NCBI GenBank assembly: GCA_026874595.1
Contig: CM049317.1
Coordinates: 38,898,401-38,962,400, forward strand
From: Sipunculus nudus
Taxonomy: Eukaryota; Annelida; Sipuncula; Golfingiida; Sipunculidae
DNA: 64,000 nt
Reading direction: 5' to 3'
A program made the translations under genes and the position numbers. Of this stretch, positions 50,301-56,455 are shown piece by piece. Below the pieces are notes generated by a model. The model saw nothing but the letters and a program-made list of their open reading frames with translations. It was not told where the DNA came from and searched no databases. Every line of letters starts with the position of its first letter. Position 1 is the stretch's first letter.

Positions 50301-50306
50301 CAACAT
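16804..50306 (-). CDS. Transmembrane double C-type lectin / mucin receptor, ten coding exons
   Basis: The gene was rebuilt from splice sites and phases: 50225-50306, 46405-46644, 44776-44934, 37837-38136, 37108-37242, 33251-36598, 31235-31321, 28072-28146, 17438-17519, 16804-17125. These join in one frame into 1609 codons plus a stop. Order of parts: signal peptide (about 1-24), C-type lectin domain 1 (about 28-160), domain 2 (about 161-304), Ser/Thr-rich mucin stalk (about 306-1475), transmembrane helix (about 1476-1498), cytoplasmic tail to 1609. All introns are phase 1 except the last (phase 2), the usual mark of exon shuffling in extracellular proteins. It is predicted to be a type I cell-surface glycoprotein that binds ligand through the lectin pair held out on a mucin stalk. 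Neither lectin domain keeps the EPN/WND calcium-sugar residues, so the ligand is unknown. The weak point is the 3' edge of the mucin exon. Confidence 0.8.
17438..17519 (-). CDS. Exon 9: transmembrane helix
   Basis: The acceptor CTCTTTCTTTACAG is followed by LIGIALGVVALVLILAAA and VATFALQKR, a clear ~23-residue hydrophobic helix ending in basic residues, as expected on the cytoplasmic face of a type I protein. The donor is CGAAG|GTAAATG, phase 2. Confidence 0.85.
18401..19005. repeat. 87 bp tandem array, about 7 copies, in the intron before exon 9
   Basis: The phrase TACTTTTTACGTCA recurs at 18401, 18488, 18575, 18662, 18749, 18836 and 18923, always 87 bp apart. Each unit also has GACTAGTTTTAGGAGTTCCT and GAAGACTCGTG. 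Copies differ at few sites, so amplification is fairly recent. The reverse complement of the unit resembles part of the interspersed family A copies at 27400-27600 and 30690-30780, which suggests it grew from one. Confidence 0.92.
19006..20880. other. Intron sequence without a recognised element
   Basis: This is mostly AT-rich intron. A GC-richer patch lies at about 20590-20860. Short open frames at 19571-20141 match no family I know. Confidence 0.4.
20881..21495 (+). repeat. Interspersed repeat family A copy
   Basis: It includes GGTTTCAGAACACTAGATGA, a ...GAAGACGGGCAAAGTGTGATCGCTATG... region and an end GGTCAGCTGCGCTAAAAAAA. The same end (GTCAGCTGAGCTAAAAAT) recurs at 23560, and related ends occur near 27870 and 31075, defining a shared 3' terminus. 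The family is unknown to me; the end recalls repeats common in mollusc genomes. Confidence 0.65.
21496..22939. other. Intron with possible decayed DNA-transposon pieces
   Basis: Motifs such as GCGACCAGTCGCAGTCGCAA at 22555-22575, with repeated TCGC/GCGA words between 22300 and 22600, and AGTCGCGTCTCAACC near 22810, resemble ends of non-autonomous DNA transposons. No paired termini were found. A GGTTC/GAACC-rich patch lies at 21760-21860. Confidence 0.4.
22940..23560 (+). repeat. Interspersed repeat family A copy (second)
   Basis: It contains AGTTACAAGTTTCTAGGTTT, GACTGACGACGGGCAAAACG and the shared end AGTCAGCTGAGCTAAAAAT. The copy is directly followed by a LINE fragment. Confidence 0.6.
23561..24942 (+). 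mobile_element. Tx1-like LINE, C-terminal ORF2 fragment and 3' UTR
   Basis: In one frame from 23570 the text reads VAKTVYYEMVSKIYTDPCKS and ILKWNRDFGTEI. In another, at 23760-23942, it reads AKETLVHFFYECEKIQAFI then WLSQKQQLHITSS, the conserved end of L1/Tx1-type ORF2. The 3' UTR contains a TC microsatellite (24096-24141). It is 5'-truncated with frameshifts. Confidence 0.78.
24943..24997. repeat. (TA)n microsatellite
   Basis: A TA run separates the LINE tail from a second copy of the same tail. Confidence 0.95.
24998..25190 (+). mobile_element. Second copy of the Tx1-like LINE 3' UTR, left half
   Basis: CGTTTGTGGAAAACTTTCTC, then a TC-rich tract and CACTATTATAAAATTACAAG, parallel 24065-24180. 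The tail continues at 27078 after a 1.9 kb insertion. Confidence 0.75.
25191..27077. mobile_element. Insertion of unknown class splitting the LINE tail, with direct repeats near its ends
   Basis: The LINE 3' UTR reads continuously at 24165-24260 but is interrupted here between about 25190 and 27078. Near the left edge (25199-25255) and right edge (26972-27045) the inserted DNA carries related direct repeats: AGCGTAA, TGTGATTTTC and CACCGTACGGATTGT in both. The interior at 25500-26330 is clearly richer in G+C than its surroundings and full of GATCGCC/TCGCC words. No coding frame was recognised, so the class is left open. Confidence 0.6.
27078..27295 (+). mobile_element. Second copy of the Tx1-like LINE 3' UTR, right half
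   Basis: TATACTCTTAATAGCATTTC and ATTCATATACTGTGTACTTA match 24219-24255. It ends with GGATTCAATAAAAAAGTTCA, a tail with a polyadenylation-like hexamer. Confidence 0.75.
27300..27875 (+). repeat. Interspersed repeat family A copy (third)
   Basis: Shared blocks are CTTCAGGAACTGATCAATGA, AAGCATTAATTATTGAGATA, CCTCCCTGGTTGTTCAGTTA, GACGGACAAAGGGTGATCGC and an end ATATGAGCTAAAAATG. This is one of the more complete copies. Confidence 0.7.
28072..28146 (-). CDS. Exon 8: Thr-rich linker next to the membrane
   Basis: The acceptor CTTTTTAAAACAG leads into ARTTASQTETDKPSTATATG and VTTEV. The donor is GTCT|GTAAGTACTC. At 75 bp and phase 1 on both sides, it can be skipped or included without breaking the frame. 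Confidence 0.75.
28637..29325. repeat. Imperfect (TTA)n / (ATT)n microsatellite, ~690 bp
   Basis: Near-continuous ATT trinucleotides with interruptions. Open frames reading poly-Ile or poly-Asn here are repeat artefacts. Confidence 0.95.
29480..31090 (+). repeat. Cluster of family A copies
   Basis: Blocks such as AGAATATAGGTCACAGTGAC (30882), TGGATGTTCAGTTA, GTTTCTAGGTCTAACAG (30525, 30625, 30950) and CAGCAGAGCTAACAATA (31065) recur several times, showing two or three overlapping or nested copies. They lie antisense to the lectin-mucin gene in the intron between exons 7 and 8. Confidence 0.7.
29993..30222. repeat. 23 bp tandem array, about 10 copies
   Basis: The unit contains CTCACAGGATATAGATCACG plus ATG, repeated about ten times with small changes. 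The unit is a variant of the family A block CTCACAGAATATAGGTCAC, so the array arose inside a family A copy. Confidence 0.9.
31235..31321 (-). CDS. Exon 7: Thr-rich linker
   Basis: The acceptor CACACTTTTAG is followed by GPVTTESITAPSSKANQTNQ and WETTNWYVT. The donor is CACAG|GTATGTTG. The exon is 87 bp, symmetrical in phase 1, and contains N-Q-T, a potential N-glycosylation site. Confidence 0.75.
31815..31836. repeat. (GT)n microsatellite
   Basis: A short GT dinucleotide run in the intron between exons 6 and 7. Confidence 0.9.
32492..33150 (-). other. Mucin-like coding text in broken frames downstream of exon 6
   Basis: Minus-strand text continues to look mucin-like past the exon 6 stop, but in several frames: NSTKAYSLANRTAELIFNFS, then TSEANQTTKTQAQSVSTSAV, then GRTSVTTSTDIQVQVTLRIV and TVTGLPGRTTMKGTVYIETE. 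It ends near a good phase-1 donor, CCAAG|GTGAGA (32492), which would also join exon 7 in frame. Either the ancestral mucin exon was longer and its end has decayed into intron, or the assembly has indel errors here. Confidence 0.5.
32508..32555. promoter_or_regulatory. Perfect 14 bp inverted repeat carrying two TGACGTCA palindromes
   Basis: TGACGTCAGCACCC (32508-32521) and GGGTGCTGACGTCA (32542-32555) are exact reverse complements with a 20 bp loop. TGACGTCA is the full palindromic cAMP-response element bound by CREB/ATF proteins. The pair lies just upstream (in gene orientation) of the donor-like site at 32492. Function is inferred only from the motif. Confidence 0.6.
33251..36598 (-). CDS. 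Exon 6: mucin stalk exon (~1116 codons)
   Basis: The acceptor TTTTACCATTTGTAG is followed by GPPLTTDYLTTSSSVISSET and about 1100 residues very rich in Thr and Ser, suited to dense O-glycosylation. Two internal repeat blocks are visible: an irregular TVTDKLET-type block at about 34870-35460, and an 8-residue block (ALALSTTG, VSAFSTTG, TSAVSTTE...) at 33534-33732 with a 24 bp DNA period. The frame stays open to a stop at 33150. The end used here, CATTG|GTAATC at 33251, keeps phase 1. GCAG|GTATTT at 33359 and CCAAG|GTGAGA at 32492 are alternatives. Long plus-strand frames inside this exon are antisense shadows. Confidence 0.75.
36599..37107 (-). other. Intron between exons 5 and 6
   Basis: A 509 bp AT-rich intron bounded by CGTTG|GTAAGTTT and CCATTTGTAG. 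Nothing else was seen in it. Confidence 0.7.
37108..37242 (-). CDS. Exon 5: second part of C-type lectin domain 2
   Basis: After the acceptor TATTTATTTCAG the text reads NDPVTYADKLRPTLANASC, EKGWSNQPC and SLRRYICQKYV, completing the six-cysteine domain. WSN stands where WND would bind calcium in sugar-binding members. The donor is CGTTG|GTAAGTTT, phase 1, and its G joins GG of exon 6. Confidence 0.88.
37837..38136 (-). CDS. Exon 4: first part of C-type lectin domain 2
   Basis: After the acceptor CTTTTTATTACAG the text reads AATNEAQCANVGNLTKFYG, SVCYVVLETGATWYKAKSEC, LGGGLANLHDNATLMSVVE and FWIGLFKNEWRWTT. These give three conserved cysteines, the helix-1 and helix-2 blocks and a good WIGL core. 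The donor is ACAA|GTGAGTGC, phase 1. The start-like Met upstream of AATNE lies in the intron and is not used in this model. Confidence 0.88.
38770..38945. repeat. GGTTCC/GGAACC-rich foldback-like element
   Basis: Repeated AAGAACCTTA and AAAAGGTTCC words on both strands make an imperfect palindromic element of MITE type. Clear terminal repeats and a target duplication were not found. Confidence 0.45.
39890..41545. repeat. 38 bp tandem array, part 1 (about 43 copies)
   Basis: The 38 bp unit contains ACAGGTTGATAATGGATAGG and ACGACGGGTGTAGAATGT. Variation is mostly at a few sites: ACGACGG or CCGACGG, GTGTAG or GTATAG, GGTTG or GGCTG. Because 38 is 2 modulo 3 and the minus strand of the unit has no stop in any frame, all minus-strand frames stay open for hundreds of codons. 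It lies in the intron between exons 3 and 4. Confidence 0.95.
41546..42103 (+). mobile_element. 5'-truncated LINE tail inserted in the 38 bp array
   Basis: The text QGPKLWNLLPEALRRIDNLD, then KLKKDLKQYSLNS and a stop, is the C-terminal end of a CR1/jockey-like ORF2. A 3' UTR follows, ending in AAATAAATAAA repeats at about 42075-42103. The array resumes directly after the tail, so the LINE landed inside it. Confidence 0.8.
42104..42795. repeat. 38 bp tandem array, part 2 (about 18 copies)
   Basis: Same unit as 39890-41545, continuing after the LINE tail. Some copies carry AATGAATAGG in place of AATGGATAGG, a variant absent from part 1 as far as I could see, so the two halves have evolved separately to some degree. 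Confidence 0.93.
42796..44775. other. Intron sequence, no gene seen
   Basis: AT-rich intron. A C14 tract with a GC-rich patch lies at 44505-44575, probably part of a decayed repeat. The short frame at 43959-44150 is not protein-like. Confidence 0.45.
44776..44934 (-). CDS. Exon 3: second half of C-type lectin domain 1
   Basis: The acceptor TGACGTTTCTGTTTCAG leads into DMVSSWYTGYPNNPADRY, then LANC, WRILKNEECANDLPHAVCQI, with the last three conserved cysteines. PNN is present but preceded by Tyr, not Glu, and the WND motif is replaced by WRI, so canonical calcium-dependent sugar binding is unlikely. The donor is ATAT|GTATGT in phase 1; T plus CA of exon 4 gives Ser. Confidence 0.85.
45240..45339. 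repeat. Degenerate units of the 38 bp family beside the 26 bp array
   Basis: ACGGCTGACTATAGAATATA and GATTGGACGATGGCTGCAGA at 45292-45342 match the left border of the 38 bp array at 39825-39880. A decayed stretch of that family therefore sits right beside the 26 bp array, 2.4 kb from the main array. Confidence 0.6.
45340..46404 (-). repeat. 26 bp tandem array made of repeated 5' splice sites (about 40 copies)
   Basis: On the minus strand the 26 bp unit starts GTAGGCTTCAAAACAAAC and ends ATTTACAG. The first unit begins at the donor of exon 2 (GCAG|GTAGGC, 46404), and every unit boundary recreates ACAG|GTAGGC. The array fills most of the 1470 bp intron between exons 2 and 3. Units are nearly identical, with common T/C variants (GTTTTGAAG or GTTCTGAAG on the plus strand). 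Confidence 0.95.
46405..46644 (-). CDS. Exon 2: first half of C-type lectin domain 1
   Basis: The acceptor TTTTATATTTACAG precedes AKPCHYHTNESNWCYY, and the exon ends TWVDNTSA at donor GCAG|GTAGGC in phase 1. It contains cysteines 1-3 of a long-form lectin domain, the QLSWGKAFNAC helix block, and FWIGASEYHTNWTWVD, the WIGL-type core. The donor sequence is the first member of the 26 bp tandem array that fills the next intron. Confidence 0.85.
46740..47390 (+). repeat. Family A copy (in the intron between exons 1 and 2)
   Basis: AATATGGGTCGCAGTGACCT, TTTCCAAGAAGATTTTACAG and GAAGGTTCTAGGTCCATCC match family A blocks. The copy is degenerate and partly duplicated within itself. Confidence 0.6.
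47820..49362. mobile_element. Pearl-like (Helitron-like, non-autonomous) element with ~180 bp tandem core
   Basis: About eight ~180 bp units (AGTAGGTCAACTGGGACGAA, CGAACTCGATCTGTAACTGG, AAAATCAGGCCAATATCTGC, CATGAAATTTTCTATGTTC) lie between end sequences with GC-rich hairpins: ATGCCCCCGCCTGGGGCA on the left, and GCCCCGGCCAC...GTGGCGGGGGC on the right, the latter preceded by a GGAAGGAC microsatellite. Bivalve pearl elements are described as a core of ~160 bp tandem repeats between conserved ends with a short microsatellite, which fits. Helitron kinship is inference. Confidence 0.65.
49880..50120 (+). repeat. Family A fragment
   Basis: AGCTCACAGAATATATGTCA, TGTGACCTAATTTCTGGATT and AGAAGGTTCTAGGTCCAAC are family A blocks, just upstream on the plus strand of exon 1. 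Confidence 0.65.
50225..50306 (-). CDS. Exon 1: start codon and signal peptide
   Basis: The ATG at 50306-50304 opens MLFLYGIASFVWVL followed by SPASSVSTSAQMT, a short hydrophobic core with small residues suited to signal peptidase cleavage. The exon ends at a strong donor, ACTG|GTAAGTATC, in phase 1. Immediately upstream, TTCTAATTCCAG looks like an acceptor (exon would begin at 50314), so a separate 5' UTR exon further upstream is possible. The phase-1 G joins CT of exon 2 to give Ala. Confidence 0.8.
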
Positions 50307-50359
50307 GGCCGATGCTGGAATTAGAACAAAACATATGTTTATACCTGTGAAAGTGCAAC

Positions 50360-52205
50360 TAATAAAGGATCACCTCGCCAGAGGCCTATTTCTCCGGCTA
50401 AAGATCACCTTGCCAGAGGCCTATTTCTCTGGTCAAAATCACCTTATCAGAGACCTATTTCTCTGGTCAAAGATCACATTATCAGAGACCTTTTTCTCTG
50501 GTCAAAGATCAGCTTATCAGTGGCCTATTTCTCTAGCCAAAGTTCACCCTACCAGAGGCCTATTTCTCTGGTCAATGATCCCCTTGCCAGAGGCCTATTC
50601 CTCTGGTCAAAATCACCTTATCAGAGACCTATTTCTCTGGTCAAAGATCACATTATCAGAGACCTATTTCTCTGGTCAAAGATCAGCTTATCAGAAGCCT
50701 ATTTCTCTGGTCAAAGATCACATTATCAGAGACCCAATTTATCTGGTCAAAGATCAGCTTGTCAGTGGCCTATTTCTCTGGCCAAAGATCACCTTGCCAG
50801 AGACTTTTTTCTCTGGTCAAGGATCGAATTATTAGGACCTATTTCTTTGGACAAACATCACCTTGCCAGCGGCCTATTTCTCTGGTCAAAAATCACCTTG
50901 CCAGAGACTTATTTCTCTGGTCAAGGATAACGTTATCAGAGATCTATTTCCCTGGTCAAGGATCACATTACAAGAGACCTTTTTCTCTGACCAAAGATCA
51001 CCTTGCCAGAGACCTATTTCTCTGGTCAAAGATCACCTTGCCAGAGACCTATTTCTCTGGTCAAAGATCACATAATCAGAGACCTATTTCTCTGGTCAAA
51101 GATCAGCTTATCAGTGGCCTATTTCTCTGGCCGAAGATCACCTTGCCAGAGCCCTATTTCTCTGGTCAAAGATCACCTTGCCAGAGGCCTATTTCTCTGG
51201 TCAAAGATCACCTTGCCAGAGACCTATTTCTCTGGTCAAAGATCATATAATCAGAGACCTATTTCTCTGGTCAAAGATCACCTTGCCAGAGACCTATTTC
51301 TCTGGTCAAAGATCACATAATCAGAGACCTATTTCTCTGGTCAAAGATCACCTTGCCAGAGACCTATTTCTCTGGTCAAAGATCACCTTGCCAGAGACCT
51401 ATTTCTCTGGTCAAAATCACATTATCAGAGACCTATTTCTCTGGTCAAAATCACCTTATCAGAGACCTATTTCTCTAGTCAAAGATCAGCTTATCAGTGG
51501 CCTACTCTCTGGCCAAAGATCACCTTGCCAGAGGCCTATTTCTCTGGTCAAAGATCACCTTGCCAGAGGCCTATTTCTCTGGTCAAAATCACCTTATCAG
51601 AGACCTATTTCTCTGGTCAAAGATCACATTATCAGAGACTTATTTTTCTCGTCACAGATCGGCTTATCAGTGGCCTTTTTCCCTGGCCGAAGATCACCTT
51701 GCCAGAGACTTTTTTCTCTGGTCAAGGATCGAATTATTAGAGACCTATTTCTCTGGACAAACATCACCTTGCCAGAGGCCTATTTCTCTGGTCAAAAATC
51801 ACCTTGCCAGAGACTTTTTTCTCTGGTCAAGGATCACGTTATCAGAGATCTATTTCTCTGGTCAAGGTTCACATTATCAGAGACCTTTTTCTCTGACCAA
51901 AGATCACCTTGCCAGAGACCTATTTCTCCGGTCAAAGATCACCTTGCCAGAGGCCTATTTCTCTGGTTAAGGATCACCACCTTCTCAGAAACTATTTCTC
52001 TGGTTAAAGATCACCTTGTCAGAGGCTCATTTCTCTGGACAAAGATCACCTTGTCAGAGGCCCATTTCTCTGGACAAAGATCACCTTGTCAGAGGCCCAT
52101 TTCTCTGGACAAAGATCACCTTGTCAGAGGCCCATTTCTCTGGACAAAGATCACCTTGCCAGAGGCCCATATCTCTGGATAAAGATCACCTTGTCAACGG
52201 CCCAT
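50360..52205. repeat. 35 bp tandem array (about 52 copies) just upstream of the start codon
   Basis: The unit contains CTATTTCTCTGGTCAAAGAT and CACCTTGCCAGAG. Each unit has inverted arms CTCTGG...CCAGAG that can form a small hairpin. Because the unit is 35 bp (2 modulo 3) and stop-free on the plus strand, plus-strand frames stay open for up to 334 codons; these are not genes. The array begins about 50 bp from exon 1, so it lies in the promoter or a first intron of the lectin-mucin gene. Confidence 0.95.
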
Positions 52206-52422
52206 GTATTTTAGTACACAGCATAGACATATCTTTATACCAACATTCATGCTTCCTAGTCTATAAACATCCGGGATACTTCAAGTAGACAACATTCAAA
52301 CATAACCACTTTAGAGTTTGCCTATACACTAATATGAATAGAACCATAGTATAAATATATAACGCAGTGTACGACGGTTACACTCCACTGTTCTTTAATG
52401 AGGGTTCGGAAATAAAAATTAA

Positions 52423-52423
<1 letters not shown>

Positions 52424-52471
<48 letters not shown>
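52424..52471. repeat. (TA)n microsatellite
   Basis: An uninterrupted TA run. Confidence 0.95.
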
Positions 52472-52475
<4 letters not shown>

Positions 52476-53789
52476 CGGGTATACCGCCGTCAGTTGCGGT
52501 TGTTATTTAATGGCTGTGATCCGTGTACAGCAATGTGCGCACTGTATTAATATTGGTCAGAAAGCAGCGCGTCAACGTCTCGGTGCTAACCTGGGTTGTA
52601 ACCTTTGACCTGATAATTAATTTTCGCCAATTTATGACTTGTATGCAGTAACAAGGTGTAATTATATACGTGATGTATAAGTTAACGTTATATTTAATAT
52701 CGGAAAGACAACCAAGTTCTCATACGATTTTGTGACACAATGATTAAACTTAATTGTGTAGTAATGTTATTTATTTGCATGTAAATAGCGAACCTGGTTT
52801 TGCCGCCAAGTTTGCTGATAAACGTCACTTGGCAGGCAACTTTTGAACTGGAGAGTTCATTTATTTTTCTTATTTTCCAGGCGTATTTTCAGATTGAACT
52901 AGTGTGTAAATGTCATTACGGTAGAGTATGTCAGTTACTATATTATCATAGTAACTATTACATTCTTATTTTGCTGAATGTGGTCCGAAAGGTAGACTAT
53001 TCTATGGTCAAATGTGCTCGTCTGTTATATTAAAATAGATTATTGATAATGTAATCCGAAAGGTGGACTACTGTGGTCATCCGATCAGTAATAATATTTT
53101 CATGTACTTATAGGTGTAAATGCAGCATACTGTGTTGGAGATAGTTAACTGTAATATTTTTTTCACTTCTTAGCCAGATGGTGCTAATGCTCAGGTAGTC
53201 AGGTTAATAATTTTCGGATTCCATAAAATAAAACATTGTCAAAGCGGTTTGACACAATTTATACGGGCAATGCCAGAGAAAAACCGGCGACTCATTTAGT
53301 AGGCGAGACCAAGGAATGCAGCCACCCAAACAGAGCAAATATCAGTACAAAAGAAACGGTTCAAAAGTTTTCTTAGTTCCTCATCGGCAATGCTACTCTA
53401 CACCTAAAGTAGGCCTACCCTGTCAATTGTAAGGAGAGAGCAAACAGATCAACACGAACCAAGTATTTCTAAATGATGTTTACCTCAGCCCAGCAACAAA
53501 AAGGTCTGAGTTTTGCAGGTCAAAGCCAACAACGTGGGGTATTTAGACATTGGTCATGATATTACGTTTAATGTTAATCCAAGGCCTATGCCATATACTA
53601 ACCGCCATATTTATGCACTGCCTGGTGTAACATAAAGTGTCTTAAACACATAACAATGATTGGGTCACGCAAAATATATACGTAAATATATACCTAAACG
53701 TGATACAAAGAAACTCTCCGGTTTAGACAATGATGCAATGCATAGGCGTCAAAATTATTTATTCTATTCTTATCATTGTCAAAAAAGGA
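52472..53789. other. Upstream flank, no gene seen
   Basis: AT-rich sequence between two tandem arrays. The short frame at 52800-53033 is not protein-like. It may hold promoter elements, but none is recognisable. Confidence 0.4.
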
Positions 53790-56147
53790 AGGAAAAGGTA
53801 TATCGTCTGATCAAGAACCTTTTTTATGTCACGTGATGTGTATGGGGTATATCGTCTGATCAAGTAACTTGTTTATGTCACGTGCTGTGTATGGGGTATA
53901 TCGTCTGATCAAGAACCTTTTTTATGTCACGTGATGTGTATGGGGTATATCGTCTGATCAAGAACCTTTTTTATGTCACGTGATGTGCATGGGGTATATC
54001 GTCTGATCAAGTAACTTATTTATGTCACGTGCTGTGTATGGGGTATATCGTCTGATCAAGAACCCTTTTTATGTCACGTGATGTGTATGGGGTATATCGT
54101 CTGATCAAGTAACTTATTTATGTCACGTGCTGTGTATGGGGTATATCGTCTGATCAAGAACCTTTTTTATGTCACGTGATGTGTATGGGGTATATCGTCT
54201 GATCAAGTAACTTATTTATGTCACGTGCTGTGTATGGGGTATATCGTCTGATCAAGAACCTTTTTTATGTCACGTGATGTGTATGGGGTATATCGTCTGA
54301 TCAAGTAACTTATTTATGTCACGTGCTGTGTATGGGGTATATCGTCTGCTCAAGAACCTTATTTATGTCACGTGATGTGTATGGGGTATATCGTCTGATC
54401 AAGTAACTTATTTATGTCACGTGCTGTGTATGGGGTATATCGTCTGATCAAGAACCTTTTTTATGTCACGTGTTGTGTATGGGGTATATCGTCTGATCAA
54501 GTAACTTATTTATGTCACGTGCTGTGTATGGGGTATATCGTCTGACCAAGAACCTTTTTTATGTCACGTGATGTGTATGGGGTATATCGTCTGATCAAGT
54601 AACTTATTTATGTCACGTGCTGTGTATGGGGTATATCGTCTGATCAAGAACCTTTTTTATGTCACGTGATGTGTATGGGGTATATCGTCTGATCAAGAAC
54701 CTTTTTTATGTCACGTGCTGTGTATGGGGTATATCGTCTGATCAAGAACCTTATTTATGTCACGTGCTGTGTATGGGGTATATCGTCTGATCAAGTAACT
54801 TATTTATGTCACGTGCCGTGTATGGGGTATATCGTCTGCTCAAGAACCTTATTTATGTCACGTGATGTGTATGGGGTATATCGTCTGATCAAGAACCTTA
54901 TTTATGTCACGTGATGTGTATGGGGTATATCGTCTGATCAAGAACCTTTTTTATGTCACGTGATGTGTATGGGGTATATCGTCTGATCAAGTAACTTATT
55001 TATGTCACGTGCTGTGTATGGGGTATATCGTCTGATCAAGAACCTTTTTTATGTCACGTGATGTGTATGGGGTATATCGTCTGATCAAGTAACTTATTTA
55101 TGTCACGTGCTGTGTATGGGGTATATCGTCTGATCAAGAACCTTATTTATGTCACTTGATGTGTATGGGGTATATCGTCTGATAAAGTAACTTATTTATG
55201 TCACGTGCCGTGTATGGGGTATATCGTCTGCTCAAGAACCTTATTTATGTCACGTGATGTGTATGGGGTATATCGTCTGATCAAGTAACTTATTTATGTC
55301 ACGTGCTGTGTATGGGGTATATCGTCTGAACAAGTACCTTATTTATGTCACGTGCTGTGTATGAGGTATATCGTCTGATCAAGAACCTTTTTTATGTCAC
55401 GAACTGTGTACGGGGCTTATCGTCTGATCAAGTACCTAATTTATGTCACGTGCAGTGTATGGGTTATATCGTCTGATCAAGAACCTTATTTATGTCACGT
55501 GCAGTGTATGGGTTATATCGTCTGATCAAGAACCTTATTTATGTCACGTGCAGTGTATGGGTTATATCGTCTGCTCAAGAACCTTATTTATGTCACGTGA
55601 TGTGAATTGGGTATATCGTCTGCTCAAGTACCTTATTTATGTCACGTGATGTGTATGGGGTATATCGTCTGATCAAGTAACTTATTTATGTCACGTGCTG
55701 TGTATGGGGTATATCGTCTGATCAAGTACCTTATTTATGTCACGTGCAGTGTATGGGTTATATCGTCTGCTCAAGAACCTTATTTATGTCACGTGATGTG
55801 TATGGGGTATATCGTCTGATCAAGAACCTTATTTATGTCACGAGCTGTGTACGGGGCTTATCGTCTGATCAAGTACCTCATTTATGTCACGTGCTGTGCA
55901 GAGGTATATCGTCTGATCGAGTACCTAATTTATGTCACGTGCTGTGTATGGGGTATTGTTCTGATCAAGTACCTAATTTATGTCACGTGCTGTGTATGAG
56001 GTATTGTTCTGATCAAGTACCTAATTTATGTCACCTGCTGTGTGTGAAATATTTCGTGTGAGCAAGTACCAAATTTATTTCTCCTTCTGTGTATGAGATA
56101 TATAGTCTGGTCAAATACCTAATATATGTCTCATGCTGTGTACGAGG
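53790..56147. repeat. 49 bp tandem array with a CACGTG E-box per unit (over 40 copies)
   Basis: The unit contains GGTATATCGTCTGATCAAG, a CTTATTTATGTCAC- or CCTTTTTTATGTCAC-type stretch and GTGATGTGTATGG. Nearly every junction makes GTCACGTG. Between about 53800 and 55150 two unit types alternate (AAGAACCTTTTTT and AAGTAACTTATTT; GTGATG and GTGCTG), giving a 98 bp higher-order unit. Copies decay towards 56100. Confidence 0.93.
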
Positions 56148-56152
56148 TAATG

Positions 56153-56371
56153 AAAGTCGAGGGGTAAAACGCTCGACTCTCTCCCCTGGCGACCCGGGTT
56201 CGATCCCCGGCGTGGCTATGAGAGTGGGTGGTAATTGCCCGTCCAAGACAGGCGGTTTTTTCCGGGTTCTCCGGTTTCCTCCACGCCTTGACACTACCGA
56301 ACGCCACCACCTGAGCCATGGAGAGTGCCTCGATTAGTTGTATTAACCATGTAAAATAAATATGATTATAT
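56153..56371 (+). mobile_element. tRNA-derived SINE inserted in the 49 bp array
   Basis: The head AAGTCGAGGGGTAAAACGCT resembles a tRNA D-arm/A-box region, and CCCGGGTTCGATCCCCGG holds a canonical polymerase III B box (GGTTCGATCCC). A body with CCGGGTTCTCCGGTTTCCTC follows, as in several invertebrate SINEs, and an AT-rich tail. TAATG flanks both sides (56148-56152, 56372-56376), a likely target-site duplication. The 49 bp array continues after it to about 56455. Confidence 0.8.
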
Positions 56372-56455
56372 TAATGGTCTGATCAAGAATTTAGTTTATG
56401 TCACCCGTTGTGTACATCGTTTGATCAAGTACCTAATTTATGTCACCTGCTAGGG

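Noticed and set aside
50305-52288. Open frames up to 334 codons on the plus strand
   Set aside because: They are translations of the stop-free 35 bp unit, seen in all three frames.
54708-56061. Plus-strand frames of 68-105 codons
   Set aside because: Translation of the 49 bp repeat unit.
56153-56220. A tRNA gene
   Set aside because: B box present, but the acceptor stem does not close and the sequence runs on into a SINE body with an AT tail.
28640-56455. CRISPR array, considered for the regular repeats
   Set aside because: Repeats are head-to-tail without unique spacers, and the genome is eukaryotic.
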